Source: an uncultured Bacteroidales bacterium (GTDB lineage: Bacteria > Bacteroidota > Bacteroidia > Bacteroidales > UBA932). From it: DNA of 64,000 nt. A model generated the notes under the pieces. That model saw only the letters and a program-made list of their open reading frames with translations. It made no database searches and was not told the DNA's origin. A program made the position numbers and the translations under genes. How positions within the stretch are numbered: the stretch's first letter is position 1; each line of letters begins with the position of its first letter. Of this stretch, positions 1 through 8,357 are shown in pieces. The stretch spans positions 62,001 through 126,000 of the forward strand of contig CASGDV010000023.1 in assembly GCA_949300335.1 (NCBI GenBank), written 5' to 3'.

Positions 1-317
1 GTGTGAATCTGGAAAGCAAACTTTATGGACGTAAAGGCATCATCAAAATTGCAGACAGGTATTTTCTCGATGATGAATTGAACAGGCTGGCACTTGTAGC
101 TCCCAATGCTACGGTGAACATAATCAGGAATTTCAAGGTCGTGGAAAAAAAGAAGATTGTCATGCCGGATGAAATAGAAGGGTTCGCAAAATGCAAGAAT
201 CCGAAATGCATAACGAACCATCAGCCTATTAAGACGCGTTTCAAGGTGCTCGACCATAATGGTGAAATTTCCCTGCTTTGCCATTATTGCGAAAAAATCA
301 CGGATTTGAAAGGTTAA
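1..317 (+). CDS. pyrI: Aspartate carbamoyltransferase regulatory chain, 3' part
   Basis: The gene is cut by the window start; the first complete codon is at position 3, and about 45 N-terminal residues are missing compared with the roughly 150-residue family. The visible part holds the end of the allosteric nucleotide-binding domain (GRKGIIKI, LALVAPNATVNIIRNF) and the C-terminal zinc domain. The four zinc cysteines are in CKNPKC and CHYC, residues 64, 69, 92 and 95 of the visible peptide. PyrI pairs with the catalytic chain PyrB in pyrimidine synthesis and carries CTP/ATP feedback control; PyrB is presumably just upstream, outside the window. serC follows after 43 bp. Confidence 0.93.
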   Translation, partial: VNLESKLYGRKGIIKIADRYFLDDELNRLALVAPNATVNIIRNFKVVEKKKIVMPDEIEGFAKCKNPKCITNHQPIKTRFKVLDHNGEISLLCHYCEKITDLKG

Positions 318-330
318 GAACTTTTTTTGT

Positions 331-338
331 TATATTTA
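331..338 (+). promoter_or_regulatory. Possible -7 box for serC
   Basis: TATATTTA matches TAnnTTTG at 7 of 8 positions, with a TTTG at 305-308 that could be the -33 element (22 bp spacing, a little long). It sits 22 bp before serC. Weak evidence. Confidence 0.3.
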
Positions 339-360
339 AACGAATTTTATCAAAACAGTT

Positions 361-1437
361 ATGAAAAAGGTCCATAATTTCAATGCCGGCCCGTGCGTAC
401 TGCCGGACCAGGCGATAGACAAAGCTATCGAGGCATTAAAAGATTTTGAAGGGACAGGTATGTCTGTAATCGAGGTCTCCCACAGAAGCAAGGAGTGGGG
501 AAAAGTCATGGATGAATGTCGTTCCCTGTGGCGGGAGCTTCTTGATATTCCCGATACCCACGAGATCCTGTTTCTCGGAGGAGGTGCCAGTCTCGAGTTC
601 CTTCTTGTTGCGATGAATTTCCTTGAGAACAAGGCGGGATACCTTGAGACCGGTGTTTGGGCAAAAAAGGCTCTGAAGGAAGCAAAAGGAATCGGTAATG
701 CCTATGCAGTGGCTTCGTCTGCGGACAGGACTTATAGTTATATCCCCAAGAACTATGAGATCCCTTTCGATCTGGACTATTTTCATATTACCACGAACAA
801 TACCATCTATGGTACGGAAATAAGCTATGATATGGATTGTCCCGTACCTTTGATTGCCGACATGTCATCGGATATAATGAGCAGACCTGTAGACGTGAGC
901 AAGTATGCCCTCATATACGGAGGCGCCCAGAAAAATGTGGGGCCTGCGGGAGTGGCTTTCGCAATCGTACGCAAGGATGCCCTGGGAAAAGTTACGAGAT
1001 ATATACCGTCCATGCTGGATTACAGGGTTCATATAGATGGCGGCTCCATGTTCAATACCCCTCCGGTATTCCCTATTTTTGTCATGAAGGAAACCTTGAA
1101 GTGGTTGAAGGAACAGGGAGGTGTGGAAGCCATCAGCAAGGTTAATAAAGAGAAGGCTGCATTGCTGTATGCTGAGATAGACAGGAACAGACTGTTTACC
1201 GGAACTGCGGCGAAAGAGGACCGTTCCATCATGAACGTATGTTTTGTAATGGCCGAGGGATATGAATACCTTCAGGATGAATTCATGGAATTCGCAAAGT
1301 CCAAAGGAATGGTCGGCATAAAGGGGCACCGGTCCGTAGGAGGATTCAGGGCATCGATTTACAATGCATGTCCATTAGAGAGCGTATCTGCCCTTGTGGA
1401 TTGTATGAAAGAGTTTGAAAACATGAAAATAAAATAG
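361..1437 (+). CDS. serC: Phosphoserine aminotransferase
   Basis: Encodes 358 residues, the normal SerC length. It converts 3-phosphohydroxypyruvate and glutamate to phosphoserine with pyridoxal phosphate, in the cytoplasmic serine pathway, and can also act in pyridoxine synthesis. The N-terminus [10 protein letters not shown] and the cofactor lysine region [12 protein letters not shown] (Lys191) are clear SerC signatures, as is GGGASLEF for phosphate and cofactor binding. serA starts 8 bp downstream, so the two consecutive serine-pathway enzymes are almost certainly cotranscribed. No phosphoserine phosphatase gene is seen next to them. Confidence 0.97.
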   Translation: MKKVHNFNAGPCVLPDQAIDKAIEALKDFEGTGMSVIEVSHRSKEWGKVMDECRSLWRELLDIPDTHEILFLGGGASLEFLLVAMNFLENKAGYLETGVWAKKALKEAKGIGNAYAVASSADRTYSYIPKNYEIPFDLDYFHITTNNTIYGTEISYDMDCPVPLIADMSSDIMSRPVDVSKYALIYGGAQKNVGPAGVAFAIVRKDALGKVTRYIPSMLDYRVHIDGGSMFNTPPVFPIFVMKETLKWLKEQGGVEAISKVNKEKAALLYAEIDRNRLFTGTAAKEDRSIMNVCFVMAEGYEYLQDEFMEFAKSKGMVGIKGHRSVGGFRASIYNACPLESVSALVDCMKEFENMKIK

Positions 1438-1445
1438 TTCTTGCC

Positions 1446-2363
1446 ATGAAAGTTCTGATAGCGACTGAAAAACCGTTTGCTGCAGCTGCGGTGAACGGAA
1501 TTAAAGATATTTTCGGGCAGACCGGACATGAGGTTGCCCTTCTTGAAAAATATTCTTCCAGAGACCAGCTTATTGCGGCTGTGTCCGATGCGGATGCGCT
1601 GATTGTAAGGTCCGACAAGGTCACTTCCGAAGTAATCGATGCCGCATCGGCTCTGAAGATTGTTGTCCGTGCAGGAGCAGGTTATGACAATATAGATCTT
1701 GATGCCTGTACTGCGAAAGGAATTGTCGTTATGAATACTCCGGGACAGAATTCGAATGCTGTGGCGGAACTGGCTGTGGCAATGATGATATTCATGTCCA
1801 GAAACAAGTTCAATCCCGGAACCGGCTCTGAAATAAGCGGGAAGAAAATAGGCATCCAGGCTTACGGTAATGTCGGACGGCTTGTGGCGATAAAGGCAAA
1901 GGCGCTTGGGATGGATGTAATGGCCTACGACCCGTATGTGTCACCGGATGCCATGAAGGCTGACGGCGTGATACCTGCCGATACCCTTGAACAGATGTAT
2001 TCCGAATGCAATTTCATCTCGCTCCATATACCTGCGACACCACAGACTGTGGGATCCATCGGTTATAATCTCATTTCGCTTATGCCGAAGGGCGGCTGCC
2101 TGATGAATACTGCCAGGAAAGAAGTCATAAACGAGGCGGAGCTTGTAAAAGTCCTGACTGACCGTCCTGACCTCAAATATGTGACCGATGTTGCTGCCGC
2201 ATGTCAGGAAGAACTTAATCAGAAATTCTGCACCAGGGTTTTCGCTACGCCTAAAAAGATGGGAGCAGAGACTGCTGAGGCTAACATAAATGCCGGTCTG
2301 GCGGCCGCAAGGCAGATTGCAGACTTCTTTGAGACAGGCTGCCTCAAATTCAAGGTCAACTGA
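1446..2363 (+). CDS. serA: D-3-phosphoglycerate dehydrogenase, short form
   Basis: At 305 residues this is the short type of SerA, with no C-terminal ACT or intervening domain, so classical serine feedback through ACT is not expected. It oxidises 3-phosphoglycerate with NAD. The nucleotide-binding loop is seen in QAYGNVGR and the substrate arginine in NTARKEV (Arg224). The position that is the catalytic His in most D-2-hydroxyacid dehydrogenases (PHxG) reads TPKKMG here, so Lys270 replaces it. I recall the same change in other Bacteroidota SerA proteins and in the Entamoeba enzyme, so it looks like a subfamily trait, not damage. It lies 8 bp after serC and 28 bp before the DUF1015 gene. Confidence 0.93.
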   Translation: MKVLIATEKPFAAAAVNGIKDIFGQTGHEVALLEKYSSRDQLIAAVSDADALIVRSDKVTSEVIDAASALKIVVRAGAGYDNIDLDACTAKGIVVMNTPGQNSNAVAELAVAMMIFMSRNKFNPGTGSEISGKKIGIQAYGNVGRLVAIKAKALGMDVMAYDPYVSPDAMKADGVIPADTLEQMYSECNFISLHIPATPQTVGSIGYNLISLMPKGGCLMNTARKEVINEAELVKVLTDRPDLKYVTDVAAACQEELNQKFCTRVFATPKKMGAETAEANINAGLAAARQIADFFETGCLKFKVN

Positions 2364-2391
2364 TATTAAAATTATATAACACTGAAACAGG

Positions 2392-3627
2392 ATGGTGAGA
2401 GTAAAGCCTTTTGCTGCCTTGCGGCCGCCGCGTGAGTTTGTTACGGAAGTGGCTGCAAGGCCTTATGATGTATTGAATTCCGAGGAAGCGAAACGTGAGG
2501 CGGGAGAAAAATCCCTGCTTCATATAACGAAGCCCGAAATAGATTTCGAACCAATAGCCGATGAGCACAGCAGTCCTGTTTATGACAAGGCTGTGGATAA
2601 TTTCAGAAAATGGCAGGAAAACGGGTGGCTCGTCCAGGACGGGAAACCATGCTATTATGTGTATGCGCAGACAATGGACGGAAGGACACAGTTCGGACTG
2701 GTGCTATGTGCCCATACGGATGATTATTCTTCCGGAGCAATCAAAAAACATGAATTGACGAGGAAGGACAAGGAAGATGACAGGATGGTGCATGTTATGA
2801 TCCAGAGAGCCAATATAGAACCTGTATTTTTCGCATATCCTGACAATAAAGAACTGGATGAAATCATATCCAGGTATATTGGAGGAGAACCTGAATATGA
2901 TTTTATCGCAGATGACGGCTTCGGACATCATTTTTGGGTAATAGACAATGATGATGACATCAGCAGGATTACGGACATTTTCAAGGATATTCCGGCATTC
3001 TATGTCGCTGACGGACATCACCGGACTGCAGCTGCAGCAAGGGTCGGAGCAGAACTCAGATCCGGCAATTCTGGCCACACGGGAGAGGAGGAATACAACT
3101 ATTTCATGGCTGTCGCCTTTCCTGAAAGCCAGCTCAAGATTATAGACTATAACCGCGTAGTGAAAGACCTGAACGGAATGACCCCGGATGGTTTTCTTGA
3201 GAAACTGTCTGAAGATTTCATCATAAGGGAAGTCGGAGATGACGTTTACGTCCCGGAGCACCTGCATAATTTTTCCATGTATCTTGCCGGGAAATGGTAT
3301 TCCCTGGATGCTAAGGAAGGCCGCTATGATGATACCGACCCAATCGGGATTCTGGATGTTACCGTACTTTCCAATCTTGTCCTTGACAAATTGTTGGGAA
3401 TAAAGGATTTGAGAACGGATAAAAGAATAGACTTTGTCGGAGGTATCCGGGGTTTGGGTGAATTGTCAAGAAGGGTTGACAGCGGTGAAATGGCTGTCGC
3501 CTTCGCATTGTATCCGGTTTCCATGAAACAGTTGATTGAAATAGCGGATACCGGGAACATCATGCCTCCGAAGACAACATGGTTTGAACCGAAACTCAGA
3601 AGCGGTCTGGCAATTCATAAATTTTGA
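2392..3627 (+). CDS. DUF1015 family protein (unknown, serine-linked)
   Basis: A 411-residue cytoplasmic protein of the DUF1015 family, beginning with the typical MVRVKPFAALRPP and AARPYDVLN. The function is not established. The most telling element is YVADGHHRTAAA, with DGHHR at residues 207-211. A DGHHR box is also the hallmark of ParB/sulfiredoxin-fold serine kinases of the SerK/SbnI type (from memory). Together with its place 28 bp after serA this suggests a role with serine or phosphoserine; that is inference. No signal peptide or membrane segment is seen. A secreted GH2 gene follows after 36 bp but is probably functionally unrelated. Confidence 0.88.
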   Translation: MVRVKPFAALRPPREFVTEVAARPYDVLNSEEAKREAGEKSLLHITKPEIDFEPIADEHSSPVYDKAVDNFRKWQENGWLVQDGKPCYYVYAQTMDGRTQFGLVLCAHTDDYSSGAIKKHELTRKDKEDDRMVHVMIQRANIEPVFFAYPDNKELDEIISRYIGGEPEYDFIADDGFGHHFWVIDNDDDISRITDIFKDIPAFYVADGHHRTAAAARVGAELRSGNSGHTGEEEYNYFMAVAFPESQLKIIDYNRVVKDLNGMTPDGFLEKLSEDFIIREVGDDVYVPEHLHNFSMYLAGKWYSLDAKEGRYDDTDPIGILDVTVLSNLVLDKLLGIKDLRTDKRIDFVGGIRGLGELSRRVDSGEMAVAFALYPVSMKQLIEIADTGNIMPPKTTWFEPKLRSGLAIHKF

Positions 3628-3663
3628 CTTGATAATATAGAAAATAAAAAGTTTGATACTATT

Positions 3664-5478
3664 ATGCAACGATTTATTCTGTTCCTTGCAGTTATTTGCG
3701 GACTTCAGTCCCTGCCTGCTTCAGCCCAGACAGAGCAGCAAGATAAGAAAATAATGACTCCGTGGGGAGAGTCATTGGATACCGATAATGTACTCCCTGA
3801 ATATCCGCGTCCTCTCATGGTGCGTCATGACTGGATCAATCTCAACGGGTACTGGGATTTTGCCATTATAAAGGGTGATTCCGAAGAAAAGGTTGATTGT
3901 CCTACAAGGATTCTTGTACCTTTCCCCGTTGAATCGGCTTTGTCTGGAATAGCGGAGAGAGTGACTGAAAACGACAGAATGTGCTACAGAAGAACATTCG
4001 AGATTCCGAAAAAATGGTCCGGTAAAAGGATTCTTCTTCATTTCGGCGCTGTCGACTGGAAATCCGAGGTACATGTCAATGATATAAAGGTAGGAAGCCA
4101 TACGGGAGGTTTCACTCCTTTCACCTTTGATATTACTGACGCACTGGATCCGAAAGGAAGCAACGAACTTGTAGTGAATGTATGGGATCCCACCGACAAA
4201 GGCTATCAGCCGAGAGGAAAACAGGTGTCAAACCCCGGCGGAATCTGGTATACACCTGTTTCCGGCATATGGCAGACTGTCTGGATCGAACCGGTGCCCG
4301 AGAATCATATCACCGATCTTAAAATTACTCCGGACATCGATGCCGGATGTCTGGAAGTTTCTGTAGGAACCGGAGGAGCGGAATCTGTCCTGGCGGAAGT
4401 TCTTGTCTATGACGGCAAGGAACTGGTGTCAAAAGGTAAAAGCATTAACGGAGAAGCCGTTTCTGTCAATATGCCTGCGGACATGAAGCTATGGTCTCCC
4501 GACAGTCCTTTTCTTTATGACCTTAAGGTTCGCATCTATTCCGACGGGAAAATGACGGATGAGGTTGAAAGCTATGCGGCGATGAGAAAATTTTCCATGA
4601 AAAGAGATGAAAACGGTATCATGCGCTTCCAGCTAAACAACAGGAACATATTCCATTATGGTCCATTGGACCAGGGATGGTGGCCTGACGGACTTTATAC
4701 AGCGCCTTCCGATGAAGCGCTGGCTTATGATATACGCAAGACCAAGGATTTCGGGTTCAACATGATACGGAAACATATCAAGGTAGAGCCGGCACGATGG
4801 TATTCATGGTGCGACAGGCTCGGAATAATCGTATGGCAGGATATGCCAAGCGGTGACCGGGGACCGGAATGGCAGAACAGAAAATATTTTGACGGAATCG
4901 AAGTGAAGCGTTCCGAAGAATCCGAGTCTTGTTACAGAAAAGAATGGAAGGAGATAATCGATTATCTCTATAATAATCCTTGCATCGGTGTTTGGGTCCC
5001 GTTCAATGAGTCGTGGGGGCAATTCAAGACTGCCGATATAGCGGGGTGGACGAAATCATATGATCCTACCAGACTCGTAAATCCTGCGAGCGGAGGTAAT
5101 TTCTATACATGCGGCGATATCCTCGATTTGCATAATTATCCGGCTCCTGATATGTATCTTTATGATGCACAAAGGGTTAATGTTCTGGGTGAATATGGCG
5201 GCATCGGTCTTGTCGTCAAAGGTCATCTCTGGGAACCCGACAGAAACTGGGGTTATGTTCAGTTTGATTCTTCAGAGGCTGCGACCGCCGAGTATGTGAA
5301 ATATGCCAGAATTCTCCAGACTTTGGTCGAAAAGGGCTTTTCAGGTGCTGTCTATACGCAGACGACGGATGTTGAAATGGAGGTAAACGGTCTCATGACC
5401 TATGACAGAAAGGTCATAAAGCTCGATCAGGATATATTGCATGAGACAAATACAGCCGTAATCGAGTCGTTGAAATAG
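3664..5478 (+). CDS. Secreted GH2 family glycoside hydrolase
   Basis: A 604-residue protein with a signal peptide (cleavage near ASAQ-T, residues 20-23), hence periplasmic or outer-surface. Domain order is the GH2 sandwich of sugar-binding jelly roll (about 50-190), immunoglobulin-like domain (about 195-305) and TIM barrel (about 310-600). The acid/base is Glu449 in PFNESWGQF and the nucleophile is probably Glu510 in LGEYGG. GH2 contains beta-galactosidases, beta-mannosidases and beta-glucuronidases; the substrate cannot be read from sequence. It follows DUF1015 in the same direction and ends only 6 bp from the 3' end of the convergent Kelch/SARP regulator. It may join the nearby mannan locus, but that is unproven. 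Confidence 0.9.
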   Translation: MQRFILFLAVICGLQSLPASAQTEQQDKKIMTPWGESLDTDNVLPEYPRPLMVRHDWINLNGYWDFAIIKGDSEEKVDCPTRILVPFPVESALSGIAERVTENDRMCYRRTFEIPKKWSGKRILLHFGAVDWKSEVHVNDIKVGSHTGGFTPFTFDITDALDPKGSNELVVNVWDPTDKGYQPRGKQVSNPGGIWYTPVSGIWQTVWIEPVPENHITDLKITPDIDAGCLEVSVGTGGAESVLAEVLVYDGKELVSKGKSINGEAVSVNMPADMKLWSPDSPFLYDLKVRIYSDGKMTDEVESYAAMRKFSMKRDENGIMRFQLNNRNIFHYGPLDQGWWPDGLYTAPSDEALAYDIRKTKDFGFNMIRKHIKVEPARWYSWCDRLGIIVWQDMPSGDRGPEWQNRKYFDGIEVKRSEESESCYRKEWKEIIDYLYNNPCIGVWVPFNESWGQFKTADIAGWTKSYDPTRLVNPASGGNFYTCGDILDLHNYPAPDMYLYDAQRVNVLGEYGGIGLVVKGHLWEPDRNWGYVQFDSSEAATAEYVKYARILQTLVEKGFSGAVYTQTTDVEMEVNGLMTYDRKVIKLDQDILHETNTAVIESLK

Positions 5479-5484
5479 CTGCGG

Positions 5485-8031
5485 CTATATTTCTGCAAAA
5501 GGAATCTTGTAATCGCTCTCGTAGACTTTCTTGTATTCGTTTACGAACAGCGAGTAGGACAACATTGCCTCTTCATTCATTTTCAGCTTTTTCTGTGCGC
5601 GTATCATGAAAGTCAGGGCTTTCTCGTCGAGTGGGTCTATTTCGAAAAGCGACTCGCAGATTGAAATGACTGTCTGGTATTCCTTGTTCTCATATTCCTT
5701 CTCGACCGCAATTCCGAGTATGTTCTCTACATTGTTGTCTACGGTTTCCTTGTAGCTGTCGAACATCGGGTCTTCAAGGAACTTGATGAAGCGGCCTCTG
5801 GATATTATGTCAAGGATATTTCCAATATTCTTGTCAATATCTCCTTTGGTGATGTTCAGAAAATCAGAGTAGTCGCAATAGAAATCGTTGCCGGTGACAA
5901 ATTTGAAATGCCCGTCTTCATATACCAGTTCCATATCTATGTTTTTCAGGAGCTTGCGTATATGATTAATTGTTACTCCTCTGGAGTTCTTCGCTTTTTC
6001 CTTGGACTTGTCAGGCCATAACAGACTCGTGAATTTCATCGATGAAATTCCTCCGTTGCCGCTGTTTATGAAAATGAGAATCAGGGCCTCCCTTAATTGG
6101 GTGGAAAAACTGATGGCCAAATTGTTGTTCTCCTTGTCCTTGATGGCAAGATCACCGAACAGATATAGTGAATTCGGCCTGGTCTGTTTTATGATGATAG
6201 GTTTCTTTTTTTCCTGTATCTGTATGTTTTCCTGAATGTCATTTCGGGAATCTTCTGCCGCAACGGCAATCTCTTTTCCTACTTTTCTCCTGTTCAGGAC
6301 ATTGAGAAGAATGAGAATCGAGATTATCAGTATGAAGAAGCCGAAAGATACTATGATAACCCTTTCAAAAATCCCCGAATTGCCGTACCGCATCTCGGAT
6401 TCCGTCAATGGCGGGAAAATTATTGAATATATCTTCAGATGCGATCTTATATCGTCATCTTCAAACTCCTGTACGGTAACAAACATTTTTTCAAGCTGTT
6501 CGTCATAGTACAGATTTGCATTGGTGGTTATTTTGTCTGAATGTATCGGTATGCTGTTTCCTACTTTCGTGTATGATCCGTCCTTTATCGAAAACTTGTA
6601 TAGCTGCAGAGAGGAATTGGAAATACTTTCAGGGTAGCACAGCGTATAGAAACTGTCTCCCTTGACAACGAGATTTCTCAGAGGAACGGCATCAGCTTCA
6701 TTCCACTCGGCCTTCCAAAGAAGTTCCGAACGTCCCGTTTCCAGATTTACTCTGTGTAAATCATAGAAATAGCGTCTTCCTACAACCTGTTCTCCAGATT
6801 CGTTGCCCATGCCTCCGAAAACATACAGATTTCCCTTGTCGGCTCCTATGGAAGTGAAGTAACGCGGATAAATGATATCTCCATGCAGCATCGGACCTTC
6901 ATTCCATTTGTTTGTGACAAGGTCGAAGTTGTAGAACTTGCCGTTGTAACGCATGTTCCCGAATCCTCCGAATATATAGTATTTCGAATTATTCAAATCG
7001 AGAAAGCTTGCATGGTGATGCAGCTGCATTGAAATATAATCATTTGAAATACTGTGCCAGCTGCCGGATGACTTGTCGTAAAATGCCATGCTGGCGTAAT
7101 GTTCCGGATCTGTATCATTGTATACCTCATATGCGTACAGCCGCTTGTTCAGGGTATCCGTAAACGAAAGTCCGAGCTTCATCTGCACCGGACATCTGTT
7201 CCCGAATATTTCGACTTTAGTGGAGTTGTTTACAACATTGTATGTGTAGAGTGTATCCCTGTTATAATAATATATGTCTTTCGTGGACACGTCATATCCT
7301 GCTGCCGCAACCCTGTCAGATGAAAAACTGCCTATAAGTTTCCATGCCATTGCTTCATTTATCAGCCATTCCGGATTATTGACGATTCCATCGATACGCA
7401 TGCTGGCATCCGTGGCTATGTTCCCTTCCTGTTCATCTAAAGGGAAAAACCATTTCTTCCTGTCTCCGATTTCGAGATTCTTGATTGCAAAAGACGGTAC
7501 ATCTATTATATAGTCGCTTTTACCGAAGAAAATTTCTGGTCTGTAGCTTTTCTGCGAGAATACGGTATATCCCGATGAGAATCTCTGGCCGTTTATATTC
7601 AGGATTATCGAATCCTTCTGGAAATCGAATTTCAGAGAAGTCTTGTACCACATTCTGTAATTCATGGAAGTCTTCTTTATTTCAGCCTTGATCAGACTGA
7701 ATTTTCCTTCTTCGTTAAGTCTGAACTGGAAGGTGTCGCCCTGACCGTCATAGAAGAGATTGAACACCCGCTTTTCCTTATTGTCTTTTATCCGCAGTAT
7801 ATAGCCGATTTCAGATATGTTGTACAAGGCAAAGTCGAATGAGATGACGAGGCTGTCGCGCATTTCAGGTTTTGCACGTCCGAAAACTCTGAATGAAGTC
7901 CTTTCATCGATCTGCTTTTCCATCCCGGAGAATTTCAGACCTTGAGAGAATGCCGGACAGGCAAGCAGAAAGGACAGAATTGCAATCAGCAGGAACTGAA
8001 AGGGGGGGGGGTAGCTTTTTAATAGTGTCAT
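5485..8031 (-). CDS. Membrane-spanning LamG/Kelch sensor fused to SARP-like regulator
   Basis: An 848-residue one-component regulator. In order: signal peptide or anchor (about 12-30, ending PAFSQ), LamG-like sandwich (about 30-225), Kelch-type propeller (about 230-550, with YIFGGFG near 350 and LYVFGGMG near 401), one membrane helix (about 557-579, followed by NRRK), a SARP/OmpR-type winged helix (about 620-715: LYLFGDLAI, then LREALILIF) and a BTAD-like TPR tail to the end. The outer part probably senses a glycan and the inner part binds DNA; both roles are inferred. It is divergent from the mannan locus. A run of ten C residues directly after codon 7 (TAC) makes the frame unstable. Further ATGs at 8038 and 8047 lie in the other frame and would be used with nine C residues. 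Confidence 0.85.
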   Translation of the reverse strand: MTLLKSYPPPFQFLLIAILSFLLACPAFSQGLKFSGMEKQIDERTSFRVFGRAKPEMRDSLVISFDFALYNISEIGYILRIKDNKEKRVFNLFYDGQGDTFQFRLNEEGKFSLIKAEIKKTSMNYRMWYKTSLKFDFQKDSIILNINGQRFSSGYTVFSQKSYRPEIFFGKSDYIIDVPSFAIKNLEIGDRKKWFFPLDEQEGNIATDASMRIDGIVNNPEWLINEAMAWKLIGSFSSDRVAAAGYDVSTKDIYYYNRDTLYTYNVVNNSTKVEIFGNRCPVQMKLGLSFTDTLNKRLYAYEVYNDTDPEHYASMAFYDKSSGSWHSISNDYISMQLHHHASFLDLNNSKYYIFGGFGNMRYNGKFYNFDLVTNKWNEGPMLHGDIIYPRYFTSIGADKGNLYVFGGMGNESGEQVVGRRYFYDLHRVNLETGRSELLWKAEWNEADAVPLRNLVVKGDSFYTLCYPESISNSSLQLYKFSIKDGSYTKVGNSIPIHSDKITTNANLYYDEQLEKMFVTVQEFEDDDIRSHLKIYSIIFPPLTESEMRYGNSGIFERVIIVSFGFFILIISILILLNVLNRRKVGKEIAVAAEDSRNDIQENIQIQEKKKPIIIKQTRPNSLYLFGDLAIKDKENNNLAISFSTQLREALILIFINSGNGGISSMKFTSLLWPDKSKEKAKNSRGVTINHIRKLLKNIDMELVYEDGHFKFVTGNDFYCDYSDFLNITKGDIDKNIGNILDIISRGRFIKFLEDPMFDSYKETVDNNVENILGIAVEKEYENKEYQTVISICESLFEIDPLDEKALTFMIRAQKKLKMNEEAMLSYSLFVNEYKKVYESDYKIPFAEI
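8002..8011 (-). repeat. Poly-C tract (10 nt) at 5' end of the regulator gene
   Basis: Ten consecutive G on the plus strand, so ten C in the coding strand, covering the last base of TAC and three CCC codons just after the start of the Kelch/SARP gene. Long C runs near a start codon are classic slipped-strand phase-variation sites. With ten C the ATG at 8031 is in frame with the rest of the gene; with nine (or twelve) C the ATGs at 8038 and 8047 are in frame; with eleven none of these is. Confidence 0.8.
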
Positions 8032-8087
8032 GCGGCATATACGTCATGTAAAATAATCGTGTGTTATCCTTGGAAAGTCAAGTCCTG

Positions 8088-8095
8088 CAAATGTA
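8088..8095 (-). promoter_or_regulatory. Promoter -7 box of the Kelch/SARP regulator
   Basis: On the minus strand this reads TACATTTG, a full match to TAnnTTTG, 40 bp upstream of the first ATG (8047) and 56 bp upstream of the ATG at 8031. The expected transcription start is near 8080. The large dyad at 8101-8134 covers the upstream promoter region. Confidence 0.65.
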
Positions 8096-8100
8096 ATAAA

Positions 8101-8134
8101 AATTAACCTTTGTTTCTATAAACAAAGATTAATT
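8101..8134. promoter_or_regulatory. Large inverted repeat, candidate operator
   Basis: Arms 8101-8115 and 8120-8134 pair at 14 of 15 positions around CTAT, with the core CTTTGTTT-CTAT-AAACAAAG. It lies directly upstream of the regulator -7 box, where a bound protein would block or aid polymerase. There is no T run and it lies between two divergent starts, so an operator is more likely than a terminator. Confidence 0.55.
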
Positions 8135-8217
8135 TTAGATATATAACCCGATTATTTAAAAAGTTTGCTCAATCTTTTTTGTGTGGTTAAAATAATTAAA
8201 TGCAGTTTTATTCTTTG

Positions 8218-8247
8218 ATAACCACAAATTAACCCAAACGATAACCC
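8218..8247 (+). promoter_or_regulatory. Three helically phased TAACC repeats, candidate SARP activator site
   Basis: ATAACCA (8218-8224), TTAACCC (8229-8235) and ATAACCC (8241-8247) place TAACC at 8219, 8230 and 8242, spacings of 11 and 12 bp, all on one DNA face. SARP activators are known for binding direct repeats about 11 bp apart just upstream of the -10. An inverted copy, TGTGGTTA, lies at 8182-8189 facing TAACCACA at 8219-8226. Binding by the divergent SARP-like protein is inference. Confidence 0.55.
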
Positions 8248-8256
8248 CCTCTGGTT

Positions 8257-8263
8257 TACTTTG
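8257..8263 (+). promoter_or_regulatory. Likely -7 element of the mannan locus
   Basis: TACTTTG resembles the -7 consensus but is one base short between TA and TTTG, and there is no -33 TTTG at the usual distance. A weak core promoter is what an activator-dependent locus would have. The leader to the ATG at 8358 would be about 88 nt. Confidence 0.4.
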
Positions 8264-8357
8264 CGTTAATCTTGTTTTTAAAAGCCTGTCTTGGGGTTTA
8301 AAAACACATTAAAATTAATACTTAATTAACAATCATTTAACTAAAACTAACTAAAAA

